From: Amphibacillus indicireducens
GTDB lineage: Bacteria > Bacillota > Bacilli > Bacillales > Amphibacillaceae
Direction of reading: 5' to 3'
Length of the DNA: 64,000 bases
NCBI RefSeq assembly: GCF_039539605.1
Contig: NZ_BAABDL010000085.1
Location: 62,001-126,000, forward strand
How positions within the stretch are numbered: position 1 is the first letter of the stretch; each line of letters begins with the position of its first letter. The notes under the pieces are model-generated. The model ran no database searches. It was not told where the DNA came from and saw nothing but the letters and a program-made list of their open reading frames with translations. The translations under genes were made by a program, and so were the position numbers. Below are positions 53,304 through 62,410 of this stretch, in pieces.

Positions 53304-53483
53304 TCATTGTATATGTATATCCTGTGTCTTCACCACAATCGTTACTCCAGGTACAATCGTCACAGAGCCACTGTTCCAGACTTTGTTGCCGATTGTAATA
53401 GGCAGAGACCTTTCATAACCAGCTTTATATTCCTAAGTATCAAAAGCATGATTAGGCGTGTACAAGCTAACATTTGAATCGAC
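53304..53483 (-). pseudogene. Remnant of maltose/galactoside O-acetyltransferase
   Basis: The frame reads DSNVSLYTPNHAFDT, a TAG stop, then EYKAGYERSLPITIGNKVWN and SGSVTIVPGVTI before losing similarity. This is the hexapeptide-repeat region of the LacA/Maa acetyltransferase family (N-V-x-L-Y-T...H, PITIGxxVW, GGxVTIxPGVTIG). The acceptor-binding N terminus and the last coils are missing, and WIGG is changed to WNSG. It is clearly non-functional. Confidence 0.7.
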
Positions 53484-53525
53484 TCAAACTCAGTAAGAAT
53501 GGATATCTTCATTCCTCTTGGTATA

Positions 53526-54026
53526 TCAACTTTTTATTATCCTTTTCAAAAATTCTATTTTTGCAATGTCTTTGTGATTATTTTTGTCAGTTCGATAGCT
53601 ATCCTTTGCTGATGATTCGTATACAGACAAATACTGTTTGTGATTTAATAAATAATACTTTACTCCTTGATAACTATGGATTGCTAAATCTTCTAAGTTT
53701 ACTCCTGCAAAGCTAGGTAAAGTATCGATCACGCCAAATCTAACTAATAAATCTTTTTTCTCAAACTCATGTTCATGTAAATCTATTAGCGTGTACCCGA
53801 TTGATTTCATCATTTTTACGATATCATTCCAGTTATCAATTACTAATTCAGGTTCTATTTCCCATCCTCTTCTGTCACCAGGTACGTGGATATCAAGATC
53901 TTGAGCTTGCCAACTCATATTTGTAATAATCTCCAAGCCAACTGAGCCGATTAACAAGGGGACAATATCAAGCTCATTTAACTTTCTAGCAATGATTATA
54001 AATTCAGCAAACTTATTTTGATTCAT
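53526..54026 (-). CDS. Putative nucleotidyltransferase-fold protein
   Basis: The 166-residue protein contains LLIGSVGLEII...AQDLDIHVPGD, which fits the G-S-x-G and D-x-D motifs of small nucleotidyltransferase-fold proteins. Other features are VINDWN-like VIDNWNDIV, LEDLAIHSYQGVKYYLLN and NNHKDIAKIEFL. Such proteins are related to resistance or AbiEii-type enzymes, but the family is not identified. AAAGAGG precedes ATG 54026. It lies among decayed genes yet its frame is intact. Confidence 0.5.
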   Translation of the reverse strand: MNQNKFAEFIIIARKLNELDIVPLLIGSVGLEIITNMSWQAQDLDIHVPGDRRGWEIEPELVIDNWNDIVKMMKSIGYTLIDLHEHEFEKKDLLVRFGVIDTLPSFAGVNLEDLAIHSYQGVKYYLLNHKQYLSVYESSAKDSYRTDKNNHKDIAKIEFLKRIIKS

Positions 54027-54080
54027 TTAAACACCTCTTTTAAGTTAGTATTTGAGGTTGTTTTGCCCTTAAAGATTGAC

Positions 54081-54544
54081 CTAAAAATAATCCTCCATTA
54101 ATTTTTTCATCCAGTACGGAACATCAACGTTTTCTCTTGTATCAAATTCAGTAATGTAGGGTTTTATATCCAATACAGGAGTATTATTGTTTGCATCAAG
54201 CCCTCTTACTGTCAGAACATGATCTTGAATCGCTTCAATTTTAACAACTGAAATACCGATCGGATTTGGACGGTACTTCGTTCTTTGTGCAAACACACCA
54301 ACATTTGGCATATCCTTCCTATCTCGTGGTCTTTTGATCATCAGATCAGACTCACTACTATTAAATTGGTCCATGAAAAAGACAATGATTGCATGAGAAT
54401 ATTCCTCTAGCCGATACAAACCAGACTGAAACTCTTGGTTAAGACGAATTTCGGAAATGACCTTGTTCCAATTAGTATAGTTTTTATGCTTAGCTTCTGA
54501 ATGAACTACACCAATTTGTTTTAATAAAAAAATGATTCGTTCAT
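54081..54544 (-). pseudogene. TsaA/TrmO-like (UPF0066) gene with frameshift in homopolymer
   Basis: From LLKQIGVVHSEAKHKNYTNW through YRLEEYSHAIIVFF, RPRDRKDMPNVGVFAQRTKY and RPNPIGISVVKI to DIKPYI the protein is of the TsaA/TrmO family (SAM-dependent tRNA m6t6A methyltransferases). The only start with a ribosome site (AGGAG at 54552-54556) is ATG 54544, whose frame stops after seven codons. Adding one T (minus strand) to the T7 run at 54526-54532 joins it to the main frame. An internal start at 54419 would lose the N-terminal SAM-binding part. Confidence 0.65.
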
Positions 54545-54685
54545 AGACACACTCCTATATAATTTTTTAAAAAAGATTAATAGTAATCCAAAGAAAAGAG
54601 TTTCCATATTGACGTGTGCTCCTTTAAGCATAATTTTAAGAACTGTGTCTTGTTGATCTGGCTGATCATCAAGTAACATTTGGTT

Positions 54686-55066
54686 TTACGTGCGTCGTGA
54701 TTTCTTAACCTTGATCATAAAAATTACTAAAATAAGATATACGACTGACATAATGATTGAGAAAATCTCATAATTCAAATCAAACAAATAATTCAGTCCA
54801 AATAATGGCGTGATGAATAAAAAATAAAATGGGTAGTGAATTGCGGTACTTACGTCAACAATAAAGCTATTTGACAATGCTCCTTCAAGCATGCTGGAAC
54901 CAAAAACAATCAGACCTGCTAAAACACCTATGATTAAAAATAGCTTGAATCCTTGAGCGAACTTAGCACTACGTGGTGCTTTGTGAATAAAGATCACGAG
55001 TCCAATTAAAAATAACAATGTGACAAGTAAATGCAAAATACCTGGTGCTGAATCAGGGTGTTTCAC
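54686..55066 (-). CDS. Hypothetical membrane protein, about four TM helices
   Basis: The 126-residue hydrophobic protein has segments at about 9-27, 38-58, 75-95 and 98-118. No family is recognised. The GTG start at 55066 overlaps a 28-codon upstream frame by 14 nt, suggesting coupling. Function unknown. Confidence 0.5.
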   Translation of the reverse strand: MKHPDSAPGILHLLVTLLFLIGLVIFIHKAPRSAKFAQGFKLFLIIGVLAGLIVFGSSMLEGALSNSFIVDVSTAIHYPFYFLFITPLFGLNYLFDLNYEIFSIIMSVVYLILVIFMIKVKKSRRT

Positions 55067-55139
55067 TTATGAAAACAAGTTTATTAGAAATGCAATTAAA
55101 TATGTAGCAATCAAATTAATCAACCATTTAGGCTTCATC
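55053..55139 (-). CDS. Possible 28-residue membrane peptide
   Basis: ATG 55139 follows a purine-rich stretch (AAGAGAGAGAG). The frame encodes MKPKWLINLIATYLIAFLIK and eight more residues, a single hydrophobic helix with basic start, and ends inside the next gene. It could be a real micro-protein or a leader whose translation opens the start of the 55066 gene. Evidence is limited to reading frame and spacing. Confidence 0.3.
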
Positions 55140-55255
55140 AGATACTCTCTCTCTTTTCAATTATATTTGTGAACAACAACGCAACCTTTGTCACTAATTA
55201 GATTATCGCTTACACCAATTGTAAAGTAAATATTAATTATCAGCTGAAAGGTAAA

Positions 55256-55298
55256 AAACAATAGCTACATATTTCAAATCAACTAGTAGCTATTGTTT
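55256..55298 (-). terminator. Terminator after aroA
   Basis: A perfect 13-bp stem (55256-55268 with 55286-55298), T-rich on the minus strand, 10 bp past the aroA stop. It ends the hepS-to-aroA gene series. Confidence 0.85.
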
Positions 55299-55307
55299 TA
55301 TTTAATT

Positions 55308-56609
55308 TTATTTAGCTTGCAACATATTTAGATCATCAAAAAATGTTGGATATGAAATATTAATCACATCTGGATCAACTAAAGTGACCTTTTCTTGACA
55401 GATTAGTGACGCAATTGCGATCATCATCCCTAATCGGTGGTCGCCATCAGAGCTTACTTCCCCGCCGATTAATGGTGTTTTTCCTTCAATAATCATCCCA
55501 TCATCGGTTCCTTCAACTTTAGCGCCAAGTGTATTTAAAATATCCACAACTGCAGTGATTCGGTCTGTTTCTTTATGTTTTAACTCTTCTGCATCTCGGA
55601 TAATCGTTTTTCCACTAACTTGAGTTGCTAGGAGCGCGAGGATCGGAAACTCATCAATCATTCTCGGAATGACATCTCCATCAACTTCAACAGCGTTTAA
55701 TTCAGCATATTTAACAGTAATGTCACCAATTGCTTCCTTACCAACTCGTTTAGTTTCTTTAATCACAAGATTAGCACCCATTTGATTTAGAACATCTAAA
55801 AGACCTGTTCGGGTTGGATTTAAACCGACATTTTTAATCGTTATATGACTGCCTCGCACTAGTAATGCACCAACAATAAAGAAGGCAGCAGATGAAATAT
55901 CACCAGGCACCTCGATCTCAGTTCCTGTTAACGATTGTTTACCCTTAAGTGTAATCGTATTCCCATCAACATTAATACTACCACCAAATGCTGACAGTAA
56001 ATTTTCAGTATGATCACGTGTCTTTGTTGTTTCAATTACAGTCGTTTCACCATCAGCCAATAGTCCAGCCAATAGTACACCTGACTTTACTTGAGCACTC
56101 TTCATTGGTGGTTTAAAAGTAATCCCTGATAAAGACTGACCACGAACCGCAATTGGTAACAGATTGCCATCATCTCGACCATCAATTTTAGCACCCATCT
56201 CACGCAATGGATCCCGAACGCGGTCCATTGGTCGTTTTGTTAATGATAGATCGCCGTAAATCGTCGTATGAAAAGGCAGTCCAGCTAACACGCCAAGCAT
56301 CAGCCTAGCAGTCGTTCCAGAATTACCAAAATAGATCGGTTCTAACGGCTCTTTTAATCCGGCAATTCCTTCACTCTCAACCAAAACTTGATCATCTTGT
56401 TGGTCAATTTTTACACCCATCGCTTGAAACGCTTTAATTGTCATTAAACAATCTTCGCCATTTAAAAAGCGAGTGATCTTCGTTTTGCCTTGAGCAAGTG
56501 ATCCAAAAATAATTGCTCGATGTGAGATTGACTTATCCCCAGGTACGGAAAGGTCACCAGTTAAAGGTAAATCAATCGGTTTTAAGTTAATTTTCTTCAA
56601 AACGTTCAT
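55308..56609 (-). CDS. aroA: 3-phosphoshikimate 1-carboxyvinyltransferase (EPSP synthase)
   Basis: The 433-residue enzyme is the sixth step of the shikimate path (aroE in B. subtilis naming). VPGDKSISHRAIIFG, GNSGTTARLMLG, the RPMDRV and KHKETDRI motifs and SDGDHRLGMM are all present. Motif GNSGTTAR, rather than GNAGTAMR, marks the Bacillus-type class II enzyme. ATG 56609 follows the tyrA stop by 3 nt. Confidence 0.95.
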   Translation of the reverse strand: MNVLKKINLKPIDLPLTGDLSVPGDKSISHRAIIFGSLAQGKTKITRFLNGEDCLMTIKAFQAMGVKIDQQDDQVLVESEGIAGLKEPLEPIYFGNSGTTARLMLGVLAGLPFHTTIYGDLSLTKRPMDRVRDPLREMGAKIDGRDDGNLLPIAVRGQSLSGITFKPPMKSAQVKSGVLLAGLLADGETTVIETTKTRDHTENLLSAFGGSINVDGNTITLKGKQSLTGTEIEVPGDISSAAFFIVGALLVRGSHITIKNVGLNPTRTGLLDVLNQMGANLVIKETKRVGKEAIGDITVKYAELNAVEVDGDVIPRMIDEFPILALLATQVSGKTIIRDAEELKHKETDRITAVVDILNTLGAKVEGTDDGMIIEGKTPLIGGEVSSDGDHRLGMMIAIASLICQEKVTLVDPDVINISYPTFFDDLNMLQAK

Positions 56610-56612
56610 CCC

Positions 56613-57713
56613 CTACTCTTCAATCATCGTTTCATAACCATTTTTTATAAGCAAACGATGACTTGCTAATTGATCATCTTTAGAAACAAAACTAATTCGG
56701 AGCACACCAGTAATGCCTTCTCTTATTTCTAAAATTTCAATATTCTTAATACTAATTTCTTCATCAGCTAAGAGGCCGATTACTTTTAAGATTGCACCAG
56801 GTTGATCAAAAATATCAACAAATAAATCATAGAATGAAGGTATGGCACCCTTCTTCGTTCGATCTAAACCATCACGGTATTCACGTGCTTCTGCTAAATA
56901 ATGATAGATTGACACTTTATCATTTGTTTCTAGCAAGCCTTTTAAGTTTTTCATTTCATTAATCCAGTCTTCAAGCAGCTGAGCTAAAACTTTTTTGTTT
57001 TGAAAAAAGATATCTTGCCACATACTCGGGTCACTTGAAGCAATTCGGGTAATATCACGAAAACCACCAACTGCTAAACGTGGAATCTTATCATGTTTTT
57101 TTTGCCAAGTTTTTGCTTGCTGAACAAGTGAAGATGCAATTAAATGTGGAAAATGTGAGATCACACTCGTCATTTCATCATGTTCTTGTGCGTCTAGCGT
57201 TAAAAATTTAGCTTTTGTGTGAGCTAGTAAATCTGTTAATGTTGAGATTGCCGCTTGATCTGCTTTTTCAGTAGGTGTTAAAATGTAAATTGCATTTTCA
57301 AATAAATGAGCTTTCGCTACTTCAATACCTTGTTTATGCGATCCCGCCATTGGATGACCACCAACAAAAGTGACTTCTCCGACTTCAATTGATTCAGCTG
57401 TCTGCATAACGTTCGACTTAACGGAAGAAACATCAGTTATCAAAATTGGTTTTTCAAATCTAAGCTGTTTAATCTGCTCTAGCAAATCAATTGTTTTCGA
57501 GACCGGTGCAGCTAAAATACAAATATCAACCGTCGTAACCACTTGATTAAAATCAGTTGAGATTTCATCGACAATTTGTTTCTGAATCGCATAATTCAAT
57601 GATTTTTGATTCACATCATAGCCGATTAGACGATGGTCAGTATTCTCTTTTAAATTTAATGCAAGTGATCCTCCAATCAATCCTAGACCTGCGATTAAAA
57701 TCCGTTTTGTCAT
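56613..57713 (-). CDS. tyrA: Prephenate dehydrogenase with ACT domain
   Basis: The 366-residue protein has the NAD motif IAGLGLIGGSLAL and the GGHPMAGSHKQGIE catalytic region. An all-alpha dimer domain (FPHLIASSLVQQ... FRDITRIASSDPSMWQDIF) and a C-terminal ACT domain (about 290-366; FDQPGAILKVIGLLADEEI) follow, giving tyrosine feedback. It overlaps hisC by 4 nt (ATGA). Confidence 0.95.
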   Translation of the reverse strand: MTKRILIAGLGLIGGSLALNLKENTDHRLIGYDVNQKSLNYAIQKQIVDEISTDFNQVVTTVDICILAAPVSKTIDLLEQIKQLRFEKPILITDVSSVKSNVMQTAESIEVGEVTFVGGHPMAGSHKQGIEVAKAHLFENAIYILTPTEKADQAAISTLTDLLAHTKAKFLTLDAQEHDEMTSVISHFPHLIASSLVQQAKTWQKKHDKIPRLAVGGFRDITRIASSDPSMWQDIFFQNKKVLAQLLEDWINEMKNLKGLLETNDKVSIYHYLAEAREYRDGLDRTKKGAIPSFYDLFVDIFDQPGAILKVIGLLADEEISIKNIEILEIREGITGVLRISFVSKDDQLASHRLLIKNGYETMIEE

Positions 57714-58816
57714 TGATTTAGTTCACCTACTTGTTGATCTAAAAACAGCTGAATTTTGTCTCTTAAAATTTGCATGTCATCCGCGTTACCGATCGTTATC
57801 CGAACGCCATTTGGATGCCCGAGTGCTTCACCGGAGCGAACGATAAATCCTTCGGTCATTAAATAATTAAATAATGAATCACCTGAGACCGGTAATTTAA
57901 CAAAAACAAAATTAGCTTCTGAATCGTAATAACTTAAATTCATTTGATCCAAGGCATTCATAAAAGTTTGTCTATTTTTAATGGTTTCGCTAACAGTGTT
58001 CTCAATAAAATCCTTGTCTTGATAAGCTACAATAGCCGCTTGTTGTGCTAAGCGGGTTGTATTAAACGGCCCTCTAGCGATATTAAGTGCCTCACTTACT
58101 TCTAATTGAGCAATGCCATAACCAATCCTGAGACCGGCAAGGCCATAAACTTTTGAAAATGTTCGCACGATAATTAAATTAGGATTGTTATGTAGTAAAT
58201 CAATCGTGTTTACTTTATTGCCCGATTCAACATAATCCATGTAAGCTTCATCAACGACTACGAGTACATCACTCGGACAATCCGCTAAAAATTTCTCTAA
58301 TGTCTGCTGGTCAATTAAACTACCAGTTGGGTTATTCGGTGAACAGAGCCAAATGATCCGAGTCTGTGAATCAACTGCCACTAACATTGCGTCCAAGTCA
58401 TGATAACCATCGACTAATGGGATTTCTTTGACTGTCGCTCCCTGAATTAACGCATTATGCTTATACTGTGGAAAAGTTGGATCAGGTACAATCGTATTCG
58501 TTCCTTCCGATAAATACGTGCGACAGATAATATCAATCACTTCGTCAGCACCACAACCAAACACAAGCTGGTCTGGATCAACCTTTAAGTCTTCACTTAA
58601 TAATTGTCGCAACTCTGTCGCATAGCCATCTGGATAGATTTCGAAATGATTCGCCGTCTCACGAACAACTGCATCTACCTTTTTTGAATAACCAAATGGA
58701 TTTTCATTCGATGCAAGTTTAACAATGCGATCAAGGTTAAATTCACGTTTGACTTCATCAACTTGTTTACCCGGTTTATATGGTGACATAGTTTTAAAAA
58801 TACTTTTTGCTTTCAT
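57710..58816 (-). CDS. hisC: Histidinol-phosphate/aromatic aminotransferase HisC
   Basis: This 368-residue PLP aminotransferase has LASNENPFGYS, the YPDGYATELR region, CSPNNPTGSL, VDEAYMDY and the Schiff-base Lys in VRTFSKVYGLAGLRIGYG. In Bacillus the aro-linked hisC serves both histidine and Phe/Tyr synthesis. It lies directly after aroH (12 bp); in B. subtilis the six trp genes separate them. Confidence 0.93.
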   Translation of the reverse strand: MKAKSIFKTMSPYKPGKQVDEVKREFNLDRIVKLASNENPFGYSKKVDAVVRETANHFEIYPDGYATELRQLLSEDLKVDPDQLVFGCGADEVIDIICRTYLSEGTNTIVPDPTFPQYKHNALIQGATVKEIPLVDGYHDLDAMLVAVDSQTRIIWLCSPNNPTGSLIDQQTLEKFLADCPSDVLVVVDEAYMDYVESGNKVNTIDLLHNNPNLIIVRTFSKVYGLAGLRIGYGIAQLEVSEALNIARGPFNTTRLAQQAAIVAYQDKDFIENTVSETIKNRQTFMNALDQMNLSYYDSEANFVFVKLPVSGDSLFNYLMTEGFIVRSGEALGHPNGVRITIGNADDMQILRDKIQLFLDQQVGELNQ

Positions 58817-58828
58817 AAATAAATCCCC

Positions 58829-59191
58829 CTATTTAAGTAAATCAGGTCTTAATTTGCGTGCTTCATAATGATAAACATGATGAATGTCCGCTTGCTCAAT
58901 CGCAGTATTGACTGTCATCATAATTCGAATACACCGCGGTAAGCCATGAGGGACATTGATTTCTTTCATGCACATGACTGGAACATAAGTCCAACCATCA
59001 AGTTCTCTGATTGGTTTAGCTGGAAAAGTCGCCGTTAGATCGTCTGTAACTGTTACTAAAACAGAACTGACATCTGTAGCCTCAACTTGATTCTTCTCAA
59101 TCATCTCCAAAATTAATTCACGCGTATTTCCAAAGATTTCTTGCTCATTATTTGCATTTACTGTAGTAGCCCCTCTAATTCCTCTTATCAA
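58829..59191 (-). CDS. aroH: Chorismate mutase AroH
   Basis: The 120-residue monofunctional chorismate mutase of the Bacillus trimeric type makes prephenate: IRGIRGATTVNANNEQEIFGNT, the TDDLTATFPAKPIREL segment, VPVMCMKEINV, RCIRIMMTVNT and VYHYEARKLRPDL. The probable start is TTG 59191, in a 4-nt overlap with the aroB stop and after GGAG. The frame upstream (MVKRFYTGAESP) lies in aroB. Confidence 0.93.
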   Translation of the reverse strand: MIRGIRGATTVNANNEQEIFGNTRELILEMIEKNQVEATDVSSVLVTVTDDLTATFPAKPIRELDGWTYVPVMCMKEINVPHGLPRCIRIMMTVNTAIEQADIHHVYHYEARKLRPDLLK

Positions 59192-60267
59192 TGGCGATTC
59201 AGCTCCTGTATAAAATCTTTTAACCATACATGTAATTTTTGCTCATCAAGTTTCTCAATTGTTGGTTCTCCAATATTTTTTAATAACACCATCGTTACTA
59301 TTTGATTATTTGATTTTTTATCTCTTCTCATCCGATCGATTAGCTTATCGATCGATAGATTTGGTAACTGAAGTGGATAGTCATTTTTTAAAAACCACTT
59401 ATATACTTCTTGATAAGGTAATTCTATTTGATATGTTTTCTCACTGACTCGAATTGCGAACAACATCCCAATTGCAATCGCTTCGCCGTGAGTGATCGTA
59501 CCATAACCAAGTTCAGATTCTAAGGCGTGTCCAAGTGTATGACCGAAATTTAGAAACTGACGAATGTTTGATTCGCGTTCATCTTGCTCAACTACTTCAG
59601 CTTTTACTTTAATACCCTTGAGTAATACATCGGTTAGCGCTTCTTCATTTAATGACTCAGTCAGTTCAATCTGATTAATTTGATCCCAAAAAGATGAACT
59701 ATGAATTAAGCTATGTTTAACCACTTCTGCATAACCAGAACGAACCTCTCTATCTGAGAGTGTGTGAAGTGTTTCAACATCATAGATAACAGCCACTGGC
59801 GGGTAAAAGTTACCGATTAAATTTTTTCCTTCTGGATGGTTAATCGCTACCTTACCACCAACACTACTGTCATGAGCTAATATTGTTGTTGGCACTTGAA
59901 TAAAATCAATACCTCGCATAAAAGTCGCTGCTACAAACCCAGCTAAATCACCAATCATACCTCCACCTAAAGCAATGATTAAACTCTTACGATCTAATCC
60001 CGTTTCAATCGCATCTGTCATCAGATCATAATACATTTGGATACTCTTTGAACCTTCTCCAGCCGGCACAACTGAATAACTAACTGGGTAAGCATCTTTA
60101 ACAGCTTCAATCACATCAGCTAAATAAAGTGGTTCAACGTTACTATCTGTAATAATTAACACTTGGCTATATAATTTCGGTGAGAAATCAAGAATTTGAT
60201 GTCGTAAACCTTTACCAATCATCACATCATATTGATTTGTGCTTGTTTGAATAGTTATTTCATTCAC
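59188..60267 (-). CDS. aroB: 3-dehydroquinate synthase
   Basis: The 359-residue NAD- and metal-dependent enzyme is the second step of the shikimate path. ALGGGMIGDLAGFVAATFMRG and PTTILAHDSSVGGKVAINHP are typical, and the metal ligands include the His residues of NFGHTLGHALE and ITHGEA. The start is GTG 60267, directly after the aroC stop, with AGGTG in the aroC end as ribosome site. Confidence 0.95.
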   Translation of the reverse strand: MNEITIQTSTNQYDVMIGKGLRHQILDFSPKLYSQVLIITDSNVEPLYLADVIEAVKDAYPVSYSVVPAGEGSKSIQMYYDLMTDAIETGLDRKSLIIALGGGMIGDLAGFVAATFMRGIDFIQVPTTILAHDSSVGGKVAINHPEGKNLIGNFYPPVAVIYDVETLHTLSDREVRSGYAEVVKHSLIHSSSFWDQINQIELTESLNEEALTDVLLKGIKVKAEVVEQDERESNIRQFLNFGHTLGHALESELGYGTITHGEAIAIGMLFAIRVSEKTYQIELPYQEVYKWFLKNDYPLQLPNLSIDKLIDRMRRDKKSNNQIVTMVLLKNIGEPTIEKLDEQKLHVWLKDFIQELNRH

Positions 60268-61434
60268 CTAAAAACACCTGATTTCTTCTCGATACTCATC
60301 AATTGCTTTTTTCAGTTTAGGAAACTGGTCATGTGGAAATTGTTCTAAAATAGCTTTTGCAACTTCAAAAGCGACAACATGCTCCATCACAACAGCTGCA
60401 GCTGGCACAGCACATGAATCCGAACGCTCAATACTTGCTGTAAATGGTTCTTTTGTTTCAATATCAACACTTTGTAACGGCTTATAAAGTGTTGGGATCG
60501 GCTTCATTACACCTTTTACAACGATTGGCATTCCAGTCGTCATCCCACCTTCAAAACCGCCTAAATTATTTGTTCTCCGTTGATAACCTGTTTCCTCAGA
60601 CCAAATAATTTCATCATGAACTTCACTACCATTACGTCTAGCTGCTTCAAAACCAATCCCAAATTCAACACCTTTAAATGCGTTAATACTTTGAACTGCA
60701 AAAGCGATTCGTGCATCTAGTTTACGGTCAAAGTGGACGTATGAACCAATACCTGCAGGCATACCTTCAACAATCACCTCACATACGCCACCAATCGAAT
60801 CACCATCTTTTTTAGCTTGATCAATTGCATCCATCATTTTTTGGCTTGCTTCTGGATCTAAACATCGAACAGGAGAGTCCTCTGAAATCGTTACTTTCTG
60901 ATCAAATGATAAATCAGGATACTCTTCTGCTTTAATCCCAGCAATTTCATTGACGTAACCAACAACATTAATCCCTAACTGTTTTAACATTGTTTTTGCA
61001 ACCGCTCCAGCGGCAACGCGAACAGCTGTTTCTCGAGCAGATGAGCGTTCCAATATATTTCGCATATCACGGTGACCGTATTTCATCGCGCCATTTAAGT
61101 CAGCATGTCCCGGTCTAGGACGTGAGACGACACGACGGATCTTTTTATCATCATCAATTGGGTCTTCTCCCATAATATCAACCCAATGTTTAAAATCATC
61201 ATTTTTAACGACTAATGCAATCGGAGAGCCAAGTGTATAACCGTGACGCACTCCTCCTGCAATGTCTACTAAGTCCTTTTCAATTTGCATCCGCTTACCA
61301 CGGCCATGCCCCTTTTGTCTTCTAAGAAGTGATTCATTTATTTCATCGCTAGTCAATGGCATTAAGGCAGGTACACCCTCAACAATTGTTGTTAATTGTT
61401 TACCATGTGATTCTCCAGCAGTTAAATAGCGCAT
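60268..61434 (-). CDS. aroC: Chorismate synthase
   Basis: The 388-residue FMN-dependent enzyme (aroF in B. subtilis) makes chorismate from EPSP. RYLTAGESHGKQL, the RRQKGHGRGKRM loop, RPGHADLNGAMKYGHRDMRNI, RSSARETAVRVAAGAVAK and the C-terminal GGMTTGMPI region are present. AGGAGG precedes ATG 61434. It opens the aroC-aroB-aroH-hisC-tyrA-aroA series. Confidence 0.96.
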   Translation of the reverse strand: MRYLTAGESHGKQLTTIVEGVPALMPLTSDEINESLLRRQKGHGRGKRMQIEKDLVDIAGGVRHGYTLGSPIALVVKNDDFKHWVDIMGEDPIDDDKKIRRVVSRPRPGHADLNGAMKYGHRDMRNILERSSARETAVRVAAGAVAKTMLKQLGINVVGYVNEIAGIKAEEYPDLSFDQKVTISEDSPVRCLDPEASQKMMDAIDQAKKDGDSIGGVCEVIVEGMPAGIGSYVHFDRKLDARIAFAVQSINAFKGVEFGIGFEAARRNGSEVHDEIIWSEETGYQRRTNNLGGFEGGMTTGMPIVVKGVMKPIPTLYKPLQSVDIETKEPFTASIERSDSCAVPAAAVVMEHVVAFEVAKAILEQFPHDQFPKLKKAIDEYREEIRCF

Positions 61435-61608
61435 TTAAATTTCCTCCTTATTTAGTCTATATTTTAATTAATATACCACACTGAAGTCATTCTGTCTTGG
61501 TAAATTGATAGATAATTCTTTTTTTTCAAACTTTTCAATGGATTTGTTAAAGTTGAGCTAAAAAAAGAAACATTCATTACAGATCAAATGAATATTTCTT
61601 TTAGTCTA

Positions 61609-62382
61609 TTATTCTTGTTTTGTATAGAAGAATGTATCGAGTAATTTTAACTTATATTTCTCTGGTGTAAAGATTTGTTCGGTACTACCGACGAAAAAGA
61701 CACCTTCATCTACAAGTGAATCACTGAATTTGTGATAAATTTGTGTTTTTGCTTCATCAGTAAAATAAATCATCACATTTCGGCACACAATTAAATCAAA
61801 TCCTTTAGGAAATGGATCGGACAATAAATTGTGCTTTTTAAATGTAATCGACTTTTTCAACTGATCATCAATTATGTAAAGTGAATCTTTATGAACAAAG
61901 AATTTGTCCTTAAATTGTTTAGGAACTTCTTTTAATGCCCGCTCCGTATAAATTCCTTGTCTTGCTCGCTCTAAAATTTTATCATCAATATCCGTTGCTA
62001 AAATGCTAACTTTGTTTAGATCAATATATTGCTTTAAAATCATCGCGATTGTATACGGCTCGTCGCCTGTTGAACAAGCTGCACTCCAAATTTTCAGTTC
62101 AGACTTCTTTTTTAACATTTCGGGTAGAATCTTTTTCTCTAAAACTTCCCATCGTTTTGAGTTTCTGAAGAATTCTGAAACATTTATCGTCATTTTGTCA
62201 AGAAACTCTTGCATTAATTCTTTATCTTGATCAATTACCTGGAAGTAGCTTTTAAATGTGTTAAAGCCTCGCTTATCCCTTAAAGAAGTTAAGCGACGTT
62301 TCATTTGGACTTCTTTGTATAAGTTCAAGTCGATGTTTGTTTTTTTCTTAATCAATTCAGTAAATAGTTGATAATCTGGCAT
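61609..62382 (-). CDS. cheR: Chemotaxis methyltransferase CheR
   Basis: The 257-residue protein methylates glutamates of chemoreceptors using SAM. It has an N-terminal helical domain (VQMKRRLTSLRDKRGF), then the Rossmann part with LKIWSAACSTGDEPYTIAM, VSILATDIDDKILERA and FDLIVCRNVMIYFT. ATG 62382 is 8 nt after GGGAG. Its presence suggests the cell is motile. In B. subtilis ndk lies between cheR and hepT; it is absent here, leaving 28 bp. Confidence 0.94.
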   Translation of the reverse strand: MPDYQLFTELIKKKTNIDLNLYKEVQMKRRLTSLRDKRGFNTFKSYFQVIDQDKELMQEFLDKMTINVSEFFRNSKRWEVLEKKILPEMLKKKSELKIWSAACSTGDEPYTIAMILKQYIDLNKVSILATDIDDKILERARQGIYTERALKEVPKQFKDKFFVHKDSLYIIDDQLKKSITFKKHNLLSDPFPKGFDLIVCRNVMIYFTDEAKTQIYHKFSDSLVDEGVFFVGSTEQIFTPEKYKLKLLDTFFYTKQE

Positions 62383-62410
62383 TTTCATATCTCCCTTAGA
62401 AATGACCACA

